Shown: positions 36,015 through 48,300, counted from the stretch's first letter. The stretch: DNA of 64,000 nucleotides from Malus domestica (GCF_042453785.1 NC_091661.1:28201501-28265500); one strand, 5' to 3'. Notes: generated from the letters alone by a model not told the origin. Translations and numbers: made by a program.

Positions 36015-36590
36015 AAGGGTAAAGGAACAGTACCACTGCTGGATAATTGGAAAGTCCTTGTGTGTCAACCTCTGTGCTTCGTGGCAAGGTAGACTAGCAA
36101 ACATGCCCAACCTTTAATCACATTCGAGAAAACACTCCCAACAAGATTGCTTGCTCCAAAATCGAAGAGGCACCGTCCTCCGAATCTCGAGAGCCAGACT
36201 CCCAACATGACTACTTTCTCAAAAATCGAAGAGGGTAAAGGAACAGTACCATTGTTGGATAATTGGAAAGTCCCTGTGTGTCAACCTCTGTGCTTCGTGG
36301 CAAGGTAGACTAGCAAACATGCCCAACCTTTACTCACATTCGAGAAAACACTCCCAACAAGATTGCTTGCTCCAAAATCGAAGAGGCACCGCCCTCCGAA
36401 TCTCGAGAGCCAGACTCCCAACATGATTACTTTCTCAAAAATCGAAGAGACACCGCTCTCCGAATCTCGAGAGCCAGACCCCCAGCATGATTGCTTTCTC
36501 AAAAATCGAAGAGGCATCGTTCTCCGAATCTCGAGAGCCAGATCCCCGATAGGATTGCTTGTTCGAAAACCGAAGAGGCAACACTTTCCC
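36015..36590. repeat. Nested repeats: about 215-bp duplication plus 63-65-bp units
   Basis: The block with GGAACAGTACCA, GTGTGTCAACCTCTGTGC and AACATGCCCAACCTTTA occurs at 36015-36230 and again at 36235-36440. Inside and after it, units of the form AAATCGAAGAGGCACCG ... GAATCTCGAGAGCCAGA repeat at 63-65-bp spacing to 36590. The core AAATCGAAGAGGC is shared with the array at 35461, so both come from one repeat family. Confidence 0.85.
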
Positions 36591-38049
36591 AACTTCAAGA
36601 GCCGGATCTCCTTGGATAAAGCTGTCTGTAATCTTCACACGCAACATCAGCTTTCCAGATACCACAAACCATTTTTTCAAAGTGCTCTGACAGCGTTAAA
36701 ACATGTGAAGCTGGCAGCTCCCACTACCGTGCTATGACCAAGTAGGGTAAAGGAATAGCATTACTACTTGTTGTTAAGGAGACTCCTATATATGTCGACC
36801 TCCATCCCCAACGGACAGGCAGACCTGCAAAAATGCTCAACCCTTCCTCATATCTGAGAGGGCACTCCCAACGAAGCCTTTCGAAATATTCAGCTTTCTT
36901 TCCCCCCGATAATACCTCTGCAAACAAGCTATACTAGAGCAAGAATATCTCATATCATCAGGGTTAAAAGCAAGAGTATCCCATATCATGCTTTTTCCCT
37001 GTCTTTTCCTTTGACCTTGTTCTTACCTGCAAGACAAGGAGAAAGAGAGCAATCAGTCAGTACTTGGAATCAAGCTTCCAGTCAGAAACTGACTGCCTGG
37101 AACCCCTTACCTGATTACTTACCTGACATTGCTCTCGAGTACTCATCTTCAACATCTTATGCTTCCATGGAAGATACCGCATCTGCTTGAGGAACAGATA
37201 GGGTAAGGGAGAAGGATACAAGGAAGTATGTGGAGACAAGCGTAACAGCACACGTGCCGATACATCCATTACTCTGTCAAAGCAAAAGTATCCCATATCA
37301 GCAGGGTCGAACGTACTCTAGATTTGATGGACTTGTTTTGACCCTCAAATTCTTCAGTCGGCCTTATACTCTGGAGGAAACCAGAAAACCCTCCAGCTCA
37401 GTTCAAGAATAAGCCTGTGGAAAGTTACTTCTTCAAAAGCAAAAGTATCCCATATCATCTCTTCTCATTTTCTTCTCTTTATCCTTCATGCTGCCTGCAA
37501 GATAGGGAGACTGTGAACAATCAGCCGGAGCTATGATTGCTTACCTTGTCTGTCACCTCTTTCAGCAGATCCCCTAGCTCGGCGACTTGGGGGACTCCTA
37601 CTACATGGTTTGTATCGCGCTTGACCAAGCCTGAAACTACAAATAAGCTTCAAGTGAAATTGATACATTACCTTGTGCATCTCCACCAGTTAAAGATACC
37701 ACCCCTGGATGGAGGAAGAGTACTTCCAGAGAAGATGCCCCATCTATCTATGAGACAGATAAGGCATGTCAAGACGATACCACACTCTGATACTTAGAAG
37801 TTTCGTGATTACGAGATCATTCTCCCACAATATTTCCTAATGTCATTTGTACTAAATCATTCACTTGTACTCACTAAAGGAGAGCTTGAACCTATGTACT
37901 TGTGTAAACCCTTCACAATTAATGAGAACTCCTCTATTCCGTGGACGTAGCCAATCTGGGTGAACCACGTACATCTTGTGTTCGCTTTCCTATCTCTATC
38001 CATTTATATACTTATCCATACTAATGACCGGAGCAATCTAGCGAAGATC

Positions 38050-38670
38050 ACAAAAAGCGACCGTTTTCGCTACCTAAGATTTATCGTGCAAGAGAACGGA
38101 GAATTAGATGGAGATCTCAACCATAGAATACAAGCTGGATGGTTGAAGTGTAAGAGTGCATCCGGCGTGTTGTGTGACCGTCATAGGTCACTGAAGCTCA
38201 AGGGAAAATTTTATAGGACGGCAATAAGACCAGCGATGTTGTATGGCACAGAATGTTGGGCGGTGAAGCATCAACACGTACAAAAAATGGGTGTGGCGGA
38301 GATGAGGATGCTTCGTGGGATGTGTGGGCACACGAAAAAGGATAAGATTGGGAATGAGGATATCCGAGGTAAAGTAGGAGTAGCCGAAATTGAAGGAAAG
38401 ATGAGAGAAAATCGGTTCCGGTGATTTGGACATGTGCAAAGAAGGCCTACTGACGCTCCGGTTCGAAGATGTCACTACTGGACAGAGGTTCAGGGCCGAA
38501 GGGGGTAGAGGAAGACCTAGGAAAACTTTGGAAGAGACTCTAAGAAAAGACTTAGAGTACTTGGATCTAACGGAGGACATGACACAAAACCGAGCGCAAT
38601 GGCGTTCTAGGATTCATATAGCCGACCCCACTTAGTGGGAAAAGGCTTTGTTGTTGTTGTTGTTGTTGTT
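38050..38670 (+). mobile_element. RTE 3' fragment with (TTG)n tail
   Basis: Repeats the last 580 bp of the RTE RT frame (about 33818-34400) with several percent divergence, then the 3' UTR GGGAAAAGGC and a (TTG)n tail at 38649-38670. One premature TGA near 38423 breaks the frame. It is either a 5'-truncated insertion or the true 3' end of the composite element. Confidence 0.85.
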
Positions 38671-38684
38671 GTTATCTCTGCTTA

Positions 38685-40525
38685 TGTTTATCCCAATTTT
38701 AATATGTATTTAGAATTGTTGGATTAAAAGGGGTTTGTGATTTGTTATAAAATATGAGTCAAATAGCTCCAATTTTTTAAAGTTTTCTGGTTTTGGTTTC
38801 TATTGAAAATAAGAAAACTGAGAGAGAAATTATGATATTAAGTATAAAGTATTAAGTTTAATTACCTAGCTTTGTAGCTAATTTTATATCAACATTAATT
38901 CACACGTTTAATTTCCAATGAACTTATATGCATTTTCCTTTATTATTTATTTATTAATTTACTGATTCAGTGAATAATTTTGGCTTTTAGATTTGTTTGA
39001 ATATTTTTCTGATTCAACTTGCAGGTTTAGTATCATTTTACAGCTTTCTACAACTCTTTGTTCTTTCTCTCTTCCTTTATGTATTTTTAGTCAAATTGAA
39101 CTGCTCTTTTTAACTTCAGATTTAACTAAAGTGTTTAGAACTTAGTTAAGTGGAAATTTACTCAGGTTTAATGATCTCTATGTGTTTGACAAAGTAAGCA
39201 TATAATACCTCCACAGGTGAGGGGCCGGACAATTTGCAGGCCAACGTTAAGATTGTTCAGAGCATTAGAGGATAATGGTAATGGATATGAAATTGTTGTT
39301 TTATGACAAACACTGCATGTTGATGTTGGTAGTTTTAGTTTTTGCTCCACCAAATTGTATGATAAGATAATTCCAAGTTACGAACTTTTTTATTAGGCTT
39401 TGTAACGCCCCTGCATTGTGTATTCCTGAAATTATTTCCAAATTACAAACAGTGCCAATTTTCCAACATATTCTCTATAACCTATTCTATTGTTTTCTCT
39501 AATATACATGTTATTGCCCCCATTTTTTTTAAGGCAGTGTCTTAGGTACTATTAAATTAGTTTTATGTCTTTTTTTTTATTTGAAGGCTGCTTCTTTTTC
39601 TCTGGCTTTTATTAAGATTCTGGGGTGTGCTTTGGATTTGCTACATATGGTCATATTTTTTGTCATTGGCTTTTTGTTCTGCTTAGTTATTTTTAATTGA
39701 GTGTTTTATCTGGTATTTCATTTTGTTTTGTTTATTTGTTTCCTTTTTATGTTTAAATGTTTTTTTTTTCTTTCTAAATTTAGGCTTCTGGGAAATTCTT
39801 GCTCACTGTTTGGATTCCAAGAAAATTTAGGAGATGTCCAGTAATATTCACATCCTGAAAACTCAATGAAAATACATACTAATTTATGTGCAGCTGAAAA
39901 TTTTGTTATCTGATTATGTTCTAATTAAAGATGATTTATTTGTTTTTTTTTAATTTTAATTATTTCGTATTTATTTTGTGATTGCAGATGTTTAAATGAT
40001 GTAGAGGTTTGCAAAGCTGTTACTCGGAGGAGACATGTCTGGATGAGGGAAAGGTCTCTGCACTGCCCTTGCTATCTCAAATGCCATCACCAATCTCTCT
40101 GGTTAGTCACATTTCTCTTGGAATATGCATTTCCCTTGGTGATGAACTTAATAAAAAATGTGAGATGAGCAAATTGAAAAGTCTACTTTCTTCTCATATG
40201 CATGCTTTAACATATGTCGGTTTTAATTACTGATAAGCAATTGAAAATTCAGTTTTTCTCCTCATGGTACACTTACATTGGTGGATCAACATATGTTTGC
40301 TTTTAACATATCTTATTAAATGCATTTGAACATGTTGAGTTTCATGCCTGCAGCATCGCGCTGCAGACTTATTCCTTCGGTTGTTCTCGTCTTCGACGGA
40401 CAACGATGGTGGTTGAAAGGGATTTGGGTCGAGTGTTTCGACAAGAATCACAAGGTATCTCCTTTATACTGCCTTCGGGGTAATTCCCCATCACAACCTC
40501 AATGACAAAAGATGTTGGAGATGCG
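38685..40525. other. No recognised gene
   Basis: AT-rich DNA with several exon-like islands (39215-39270, 40000-40110, 40345-40450) that end at possible GT donors. I can assign none to a family. Near 40512 an ORF of 72 codons runs into the duplicated block; its right part is also in copy A at 5330-5500, where the copia element separates it. Confidence 0.45.
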
Positions 40526-40773
40526 TGCCATCATCATCACTAACGGCCAGAGTCATAGGAGGTGGCATGGGATCACATCCCTCACGACTCAACGATGCAG
40601 AGCGGCGACGACCAAGTTTTGGAAAGAAGAAGACATGTCAAACGACATAGCGTGCAACCATTTAAACGACTGGCGCAGCTTGGCAGCTCAGACGCTGGTG
40701 CGGCTTCAAGCCGCGACTTCCGTGATTTAGGGTTTTGAAATCCCTTAATTTGTATCTTCTTTTTTGATATACC

Positions 40774-41023
40774 TGTTAGAGTATATAAGGCAGTTAGGAA
40801 TGTGATTGTTAGAATAATTAGTTAGGATTGTTGGTAAGGGAGTGAGTTGGTTAAGGTGGTTGGCCTAGCACTCATCTATATAGTAAGCATACCATTGTAA
40901 CCATCGAATTAATCAAGGAAATATCAGTGCAATTCTTTCTTTCTTCCTCTCTAAATTCTCTCTGATTCCTTCTTCTTTTTCCTCTGTGATCTCTCTGTTT
41001 CTCCTTCTGCATATTGCTTAACA
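40774..41023 (+). repeat. 5' LTR of 2.9-kb element
   Basis: 250 bp, TGTTAGAGTA...GCTTAACA. It contains TATATAAGG-like and CTATATAG boxes and pyrimidine-rich R/U5. Confidence 0.92.
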
Positions 41024-41499
41024 TGGTATCATCGCCTCACATAGACCTGGCGCTTCCGCACCTCAATCAAAGCATTTCTTTCTCTTCTTTACCCTCTAGT
41101 TTGCAATCTGTTGTGTGATAAACAAAACAATTGGCTTCTTCCGATCTCCATGAATCTTCAAGAAATTGTTCTTCGTTTCTGCATACCAACTGTTCGATAG
41201 ATTGTCTCAGTGAAAGAATTCTATACAACATCAACAATGGTGACTACTGATCAGTTAAAGATCGTTCAATCTCCGATCACTGGAAGATATTGACCAGAAG
41301 ATATTGGGTATGTCTTCTCTGTTTTTCTGGGCATCTCCGATTGCCCATTTCTGCATTCTACATTCAACAAAGTTGTGCACACAAGGTGTTTGCTCTTTGT
41401 TCTCAAAGAAAACTATCAACTAGTTTGATTTGTCAGCAACAAATTTGGGGTTTCTCTTCTAAATCTCTATCTGGGTTGTTCATTTCTACAACAAAAGTT

Positions 41500-42225
41500 A
41501 TGGTTACCGCTGCACAATTGCAACTTTTGCACTCCCCAATTGTATCGTTGATTCCGTCAGTTTCTTCCTCTACTTGTGTAAAATTAGATGAGACTAACTA
41601 CTTGCAGTGGCATTTTCTGATGAAGATGATGCTACAAGGTCATGGCATTATGGGATTCATTGATGGATCGAATCCTTGTCCTCCTCAGGATGTGGCAACA
41701 TCTACACATTCTGTAATCACATCTGAATCATCTGCCAGACTAGAATTAGATGAATTTAAAGTGTGGAAAATGCATGATCATGCTTTGATGTTGTTACTTA
41801 CTGCAACCCTTTCTTCATCTGCAATTTCTTGTGTGATTGGTAGCAAGAGTTCTCAAGAGATGTGGGTTCGTCTTCAAGATGAATTTTTCTTACCAGTCAC
41901 AAGAACTAGTATCATCAAGTTAAAGACTGATATGTACAACATGAAGAAAGGATCCGATTCTGTTTCCCAATATCTTCGACGGCTTAAAGAAGCAAGGGAT
42001 GGACTTTCTATTCTTGGTGTTACATTTCCTAATGAAGACTTTGTGGTCTTTGCGCTGAATGGACTCCCTCCAAAATACAACACATTTAAATGTGTACTCA
42101 GAGGGCGTGAGAATATCATTTCACTCAAGGACTTTCGTGCACAATTGCTTGCTGAGGAAACCATTGTGGATTGTTCTGCTGATTGGAATCCAGATTTTAC
42201 CTTCATTTCTGCACAAGAGAAGTAG
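41500..42225 (+). CDS. gag-like protein of 2.9-kb element
   Basis: The frame is open from 41290; the likely start is the ATG at 41500 (MVTAAQLQ), because the conserved copia gag motif VKLDETNYLQWHFLMKMML begins about 28 residues later. The UBN2-type gag core follows (SQEMWVRLQDEF, SVSQYLRRLKEARDGL, FALNGLPPKYNTF). It lacks a CX2CX4HX4C knuckle before the stop at 42223-42225. The type resembles Ale/Retrofit copia gag. It is intact as an ORF. Confidence 0.8.
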   Translation: MVTAAQLQLLHSPIVSLIPSVSSSTCVKLDETNYLQWHFLMKMMLQGHGIMGFIDGSNPCPPQDVATSTHSVITSESSARLELDEFKVWKMHDHALMLLLTATLSSSAISCVIGSKSSQEMWVRLQDEFFLPVTRTSIIKLKTDMYNMKKGSDSVSQYLRRLKEARDGLSILGVTFPNEDFVVFALNGLPPKYNTFKCVLRGRENIISLKDFRAQLLAEETIVDCSADWNPDFTFISAQEK

Positions 42226-42234
42226 GAGGAAGAG

Positions 42235-42993
42235 ATGACGTTTGATGCTTCACAGACAGGGGATCTTGGTGGAATACATCATAGTGACAGCAATGGCCTG
42301 GCTCCCTCTGCACGAAATCTTGGATTTCTTGGCCATGCTTTAAAACATTCACATGGATTTCGTCATGACTGCTCCCGGCTGCACCAAGTGCAGGGTACGA
42401 AGAATGAAGAGGCCGATCCAAGTAAGAGGGATCTGGATGCACAACAGATAATTGCTATGGCAGGACGGCAGTCAATTTATGGTCATAACAAGGATGGTGA
42501 ACTGAATTCTCCATCAGCTCACAAGTTATCGCCACTTGGAAATTCCAATGCAACAAATTTCCTGACGGATGTAAGAGAAGGTCTAAGTGTAAAAACTTCT
42601 TCACAATCTGCCTTCCAAGCCCAAGGCATGGTTGCATTTGGTGAAAGTGATTCTCAGAGTCCATCTATTGGCAATAATGTGTTACCTAATTATTACAGAA
42701 ACTTCTCAGAAAGAAGCTTCAAGGAACAAGAACAAGAAGAAGAACTGGACCAAGAACAAGAACAACAGTTGGATTTGATGAACTATCACAGTTTGTCCCG
42801 AACAAGGTATGTGGAGGAAAAGACAGCAGTTGAAGATGAGAAGGTGGTTAATAACAAGGAACAAACTTCTGTATCATCATTTGATTTGTCCAGTAGCCAA
42901 GGTAAGAAGAAATCTGGTGGCGAAGGTAAAGAACAAGATCACTATGCACTGTTAGGTTTGAGTCATTTAAGATCCTTTGCAATCGAGGAGTAA
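42235..42993 (+). CDS. ORF with captured ZRF1/zuotin-like DnaJ segment
   Basis: 252 codons starting nine bases after the gag stop. The first 170 residues are not recognised. Residues from about 200 (VEEKTAVEDEKVVNNKEQT) to the end (GKEQDHYALLGLSHLRSF) closely resemble the linker and start of the J-domain of plant ZRF1/DNAJC2 (zuotin-related ribosome-associated chaperone and chromatin factor). The native protein continues into helix II with HPD; here a stop follows AIEE, so no HPD remains. An acidic Glu/Gln run (EQEQEEELDQEQEQQ) precedes it. Best read as a transduplicated, non-functional J-domain fragment. Confidence 0.7.
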   Translation: MTFDASQTGDLGGIHHSDSNGLAPSARNLGFLGHALKHSHGFRHDCSRLHQVQGTKNEEADPSKRDLDAQQIIAMAGRQSIYGHNKDGELNSPSAHKLSPLGNSNATNFLTDVREGLSVKTSSQSAFQAQGMVAFGESDSQSPSIGNNVLPNYYRNFSERSFKEQEQEEELDQEQEQQLDLMNYHSLSRTRYVEEKTAVEDEKVVNNKEQTSVSSFDLSSSQGKKKSGGEGKEQDHYALLGLSHLRSFAIEE

Positions 42994-43389
42994 CTACCTA
43001 GTTCTGTTGGTGCAGAAAGTTCACACATTAGCAGATCACATACCATTTGTTCGCAGAAATATCATTTTGATGCTGACAACAAGACGAAAATTGGTGTTTC
43101 TACTCAAATTGTTGTACATGAGTTCCGGAGATTTTATGTACTTCAGTCATGCAATGGTGGATGTATATTTGATATTCAGTTAAGCTACCATATGCGAATT
43201 TCTGATAAGGGTGGGGGCACCGAGTCTACGCTGATTTGGGTACTATGGTATACACGGTATAATGGTAACATACGAGCTCCAGATGCTAGGAGGTTTCTTT
43301 TTTCAGGGTATGCGTGCAGCAGTGACCAGATCCTATACTCTCCAATTGTAACAATCTCATGCTTGAACCACCATGAGCTTGCGGGGGGA

Positions 43390-43639
43390 TGTTAGAGTAT
43401 ATAAGGCAGTTAGGAATGTGATTGTTAGAATAATTAGTTAGGATTGTTGGTAAGGGAGTGAGTAGGTTAAGGTGGTTGGCCTAGCACTCATCTATATAGT
43501 AAGCATACCATTGTAACCATCGAATTAATCAAGGAAATATCAGTGCAATTCTTTCTTTCTTCCTCTCTAAATTCTCTCTGATTCCTTCTTCTTTTTCCTC
43601 TGTGATCTCTCTGTTTCTCCTTCTGCATATTGCTTAACA
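43390..43639 (+). repeat. 3' LTR of 2.9-kb element
   Basis: 250-bp direct repeat of 40774-41023 with a single visible substitution (GAGTTGG versus GAGTAGG). Confidence 0.92.
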
Positions 43640-44131
43640 ATACCCACCCATATATTCATCAACGTTGATATGACATGCATATTACACAAAACAATAATCA
43701 TATTATTCATGGGATATATTAAATTGAAACCAAATAGATTATGGTTTAAGATTACTTGGATGTTGATGAAGATGGTGAAAAGGTTTAGTCTTCTTCCAAG
43801 ACCTTCTCTTTTTCGCAAAAACACATCATGCTGATAATGTGTTGTGAAACTAATTTTAAAAGTGGGTGAGAGAGAGAGGAGACGACTAAGAGAGAATGGC
43901 TCATGAGAATTGTGCCCTCACTTGTTGACCTTGTACTTTTATTTGTACTAATCATGATCAGTTTTTTTTTTAATTTTTTAATTTTTTTTTGTCTTACAAG
44001 TAATACTAACCTTTGAGGATTGGATCTTCATATCCTATTAGAATTTTATTTTAAGTGTACAAAATCACGTTTGTCATTGATAATTCTATACATAACACAT
44101 CCATGTCTTTTTGTTTGGCTTACTATCCAAT

Positions 44132-44393
44132 ATCGGACTCCAAGTCAACAGTGGCTATGCTTAAAGAGCATTGTGCTGGGTTCATCGTCAAGGAGTTGGA
44201 TGCCGGTGTGTAAAATATTTCCATTGTTGTATACTGTGTTTATGCTCAAAAGTTTCATACAAGTTTATTCCTTTCATTGTTCTCGAAATTAGGTCATTGC
44301 CCGCACGACGAACTGCCCGATGAAGTGAATTCAATTATTCGTGAATGGATAGTGAACCAGAGGAGTAAACTTCCGGCTGTTAGCTTCAAGTAG
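44132..44393 (+). pseudogene. Last two exons of photolyase/hydrolase gene, copy B
   Basis: Counterpart of 6034-6295 at offset 38098. Exons of about 44132-44205 and 44293-44393 encode the same VAMLKEHCAGFIV and HCPHDELPDEV segments and the same stop. As in copy A, no preceding hydrolase exons are seen on this strand. Confidence 0.8.
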
Positions 44394-45269
44394 TTTATGT
44401 AAATGATCTGTACCGTTAATTCTTTTTTATCCTTGTCAAAATTCAAATGCAAGTTTTTTGAAATCAAATGGCTTGATTGATTATTCAGTATATGCTACAA
44501 AATCCATGTTGATATGTAAGAAGGAAACATGGTACTCCAACATTGCCCGAGCAACGCCAGCGCAAAATCCCTACGGCTGTTAGGGCGGCTATGTTTGACA
44601 TTGTTTCCTATAAGAGGATCACTCCAACATTGCACTTTCATTCCTTGTGTTGCTGTTTAGTTGACTAGTTCTTCAGAACTCAATGTTCACGACAGCGGCT
44701 GTTCACTGTACCTCCTCTCCCAACTTCATTTCATCGCAAAGACAGGTGATATCAGGAGCTATTCCTCCATTACAATCCCTCAAAATCCCATCACCTACAA
44801 GACCGTTTAACAACCGCGGATCCTGTCGTTAACGACAGCGGATCCTCGTGACACAGCTTCTGCCATATCGTTGCGGCAAAACATCTGGTGTACAAGTAGC
44901 TATAACAACCTGCAATAATGTTCAAATTCTTGATTTGAGGTACTTCTGAACCTCAAAGACGTTCAAATGGAGTTACATTAAAAGCATCACGTCAAATATA
45001 TTCAAGTTCAACCGCGTCATCGTATAAAACGGATGATAGGAAAATAACATACTCAAAAAGGTTTGAAGGTGTTTCCGCTGGATCAAAAATACCCTCGTCC
45101 CTCGAAAGTGTTGGTAATCCTGCCGAAAATTCGAAAAAAAGTGGCATTTTGAATTTATGATAAGGAAGAGGAAGTGCTATAGCTTGTACTTTTGTTTGTT
45201 TTTTGAAGATATTTTCATGCAGCATGGAGTTGAAGATAATTTCACAAATATATATAAAGCACGTATATA

Positions 45270-45302
<33 letters not shown>

Positions 45303-45321
45303 TATTTTCAGTCAGTTACAT
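44394..45321. other. Intergenic between two 3' ends, copy B
   Basis: Counterpart of 6296-7223. The AT/AC microsatellite at about 45267-45300 differs in structure from copy A. No gene seen. Confidence 0.6.
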
Positions 45322-48300
45322 CTATTCCATTGTGATTTCTGATAAACAACCCTGAAAGCTAGAACCAACATGCCCATGACAACCACAGCATTCCTTCATG
45401 TAGCTTGTACAGCACCCACCGACTTCTCTTTTCTCCAACACACAAGCATGAATTGCTACTAATTCTGAGCAACATGCTTCCTTTTCCGCTGTCCGGGAGC
45501 CAATGCAAGAATTCGTTGCGGCTGATTCTGTGCGGTTGCAACCCGCTACAATATCAATCGTCGTGTGATGAGGGGGTGATTGTTTGTCTTGATTATGGTG
45601 GGGCTGATGATCACATCTTGTGGCAAACGTTTCTCCTAACGATTCATTGTGAATATGATCTTTGCCACATTGAGTTGAGTGGCAATGACCAGTACTTGTC
45701 AACTTTCTGCTTTCCTCCAAGGAAAAAGTAGAATGGTTGCAGTGTTTTGGCTCATGGATTGCATCATCTTCGTTTCTAACATGCTCCTTTCCACAGTCGC
45801 TTGAGTGGCAATGAACACTACTTGTCAATTTTTCGCTTTCGTGCAAAGCAAAAGCAGAATAATTGCAGTGTTTTTCCTCATGGACTCCATCACCTTCATT
45901 TCTGCTGTGCTCTTTGCCGCAGTGGGTCGTGTGGCAATGACCTTTACTTGTCAACTTTTGAATTTCCACCAAAGGAGAAGCAGAATGATTGCAGTGTTTT
46001 TCCTCGTGAAGTTTATCACCTTCTGCGCATGAGCTGAAATTATGATGCCTCAAACAACCATGATTGTGTTTATTCTGTGACTCGAGATCATGACTGACTT
46101 TGATGCAGCTTGTTTCATCACAGTGTCGTGCCTCGTGTAAGTCATCACTGCACTTAAGCTTACAAGGAAAGCTTGAATTTAAGGGACTAGGATGGCACTC
46201 TGATCCGCATTTCTGCGAGGAACACTTTTGAGGTTTACAGACTTTTACGGGTATGCTGTCCGAGCAACAATGTTGGTTTTTGTGAGAATGGCTATGTCCA
46301 TGGCTTCCATGTTTATGGCCATGTCCATGGCTTCCATGTTTATGGCCATGTCCATGGCTTCCATGTTTATGGCCATGTGGTGCAGAAGTTTTCCCTCCAT
46401 GCTTGTTGGTTCCTTGTAAGAGTAGCATGCTGTTGAATATCACAAGCAAGCATGTCCCGGCATCAGCAAGAACTGCAGCCCAAACAAGCGGATGCCCTGC
46501 AAATCCCAGTGCAAGGATACTAGCCTTAGCAGTGATTGACAAAGCCACATTCTCAATCACTTTTCTATTAGCTCTTCTCGCAAGTTGGACTGCTTTCGGT
46601 AGTTTCCTAATGTCATTTGACAGTAAAATTATATTCCCAGTTTCTTGAGCAAGGGCTGATCCTGAAATGCCCATTGAGATACCAATATCGGCAGTAGCTA
46701 AAGCAGGGGCATCATTGATCCCGTCTCCAACCATTGCTGTGTTTCCTTCCATTTTAAATTCTCTAATGATTCTTGCCTTGTCTTCAGGTAGAAGTTCTGC
46801 CTGGACTACCTCGAGAGCTTGCTTAAGCTGCAAGTCAGATAAATTTTCTACTCTTATTTGTTCTTTTTTTTTTTCTTTCTTAATCTGCAAGGAAAATATA
46901 TATGCAGTTCTACAGCCATGTATACCAGGGAAGATCATACATTGAATCAATAAAAGTGAGTGGAGAGTGGAGCGCATGGTATGTGCGCGCAGATTTAAGC
47001 ATAGCGATATGAGGCTAAGATATTAGGAATAACACACCTGCTCATTTGTATGCAATGCGGCAGCATTACTATCTCCTGTGAGCATAGCTGTTTTAATGCC
47101 TAACTTCTTTAGTTCCTTGAGAGCCTCTGCAGCCCCAGATCGACAAGCATCAGATATCATAAAGACTCCAGCAGGGGCTCCCCCAGAGTATATGTATCCA
47201 ATCGTCTTCCCACCTTTCGAACCTTCAATTGTTGGAACTGAAATTTCAAAAAGATTTAGCGATGAGAGATCCAAAAAGACCATAAACAAAAAGAAAATGA
47301 ATCATAATCCTTGAAATCATTCGAAATAGCTTCGAAGATACAGGAGTTGATGGCATTTACCTATTTCACAAGCAGCTCTCAAAGCTATTTTTCTGTTTCC
47401 AATGTAGATATCTTGTCCATCAATTTTCCCATGAATACCTTCGCCGGGAAAATTTTGAAACTCCTCCACATTCTCAGGGTTTGGCTCGACCGAAAACAAT
47501 CTTCCATAGTCAACCAGCGCATCTGCCATTGGATGACTTGACTTCCTCTCAATGCTTGAAACCCTTCATGAAGATTAATAGAGAAATCAACGAACTGCAA
47601 ACTTAGTGAAATAATAGGAAACGCTTTCGGAGAATAATGCAGCATTAAAACAGCCTTAAATTTGTCTTTAAACTAAAAGCCTCTTTCTGAATTTCATGAA
47701 GTAAATTTTTTCTTTCCATCAAAATTTTTGTGTGTTTCATTCAACATGTTGCTGAATAGAGGAGTTGCAGTCTATACCAGTAAAGCAATGTGTTCAAGCT
47801 AATGTCATCACGAAGAGATTGAAAATCCATCACCACAAATTCACCCCTTGTTATTGTACCAGTTTTGTCAAAAGCCATGATCTTGACTTTAGCAAGTATC
47901 TCAATGTAGTCACCTCCTTTGATCAGAAGTCCAGATGTTGCCGCTTTTGTGAGCGTGCAGAAAGTCACAACGGGTGTAGAGAGGATGAGACCGCACGGAC
48001 AGGCGCTCACTAAAACAACCAAAGCTAAGTGAAACCACTTTCTCCAATTGTGAACATGTAATGCAGCTGGAATCACCGCGATAGAAACAGAAATGACCAG
48101 GACCGCTGCAAAACAGCGCCACAAAACGTATAAATCCAACCGTTTGCATTCTCCTTAGTAGTAAAGAATAGGGAAACATATGAAATGTATGGGGAAAGTA
48201 GACTAACCTGGGGTATAGAACATTGCACATTTGTCAATGAATCTTTGAGTTCTGGATTTGCTGTTTTGAGCCTCTTCGATGAGTTTTGCCATTTTGGCGA

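Larger units (their letters stand above)
34401..38045 (-). mobile_element. Non-coding large LTR-type element (LARD/solo LTR-like)
   Basis: About 3.6 kb starting TGACTTGG immediately after the RTE stop. Its right part holds GTGGACGTAGCCAATCTGG and GAACCACGTACATCTTGTG, words typical of plant gypsy LTR ends. No gag, pol or PBS is seen. It encodes a coiled-coil ORF on the - strand and carries two arrays of 65-bp repeats. TSDs could not be identified with confidence, so both borders are approximate. Confidence 0.55.
31135..38670 (+). mobile_element. RTE-type non-LTR retrotransposon, interrupted
   Basis: A composite flanked by a 14-bp direct repeat GTTATCTCTGCTTA (31121-31134 and 38671-38684). It begins with an RTE-like 5' UTR and carries endonuclease plus RT in one frame, the RTE layout. 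The expected (TTG)n tail occurs only at 38649-38670, behind a second partial copy of the RT C-terminus. Between them lies a 3.6-kb LTR-type insert (34401 to about 38045). The 580 bp repeated on either side differ by several percent, so this is more than a simple insertion with TSD. Confidence 0.75.
40774..43639 (+). mobile_element. Non-autonomous copia-type element with captured host fragment, copy B only
   Basis: 250-bp LTRs (40774-41023, 43390-43639) differ at one base by eye. The TSD is ATACC (40769-40773, 43640-43644), with the empty site in copy A near 5543. A PBS-like TGGTATCATCGCC follows the 5' LTR, and a G-run PPT (GCGGGGGGA) precedes the 3' LTR. The 2.4-kb interior encodes a gag and a second ORF ending in a DnaJ-like host fragment. 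Protease, integrase and RT are absent, so mobility must depend on another element. Confidence 0.93.

Noticed and set aside
42235..42993. A working DnaJ co-chaperone gene
   Set aside because: The J-domain stops before helix II and the HPD motif, and the ORF lies between LTRs of a mobile element.
43010..43190. RNase H-like tail (H...HxFVR words) in the 2.9-kb element
   Set aside because: Matches are too short and out of frame to claim a pol remnant.
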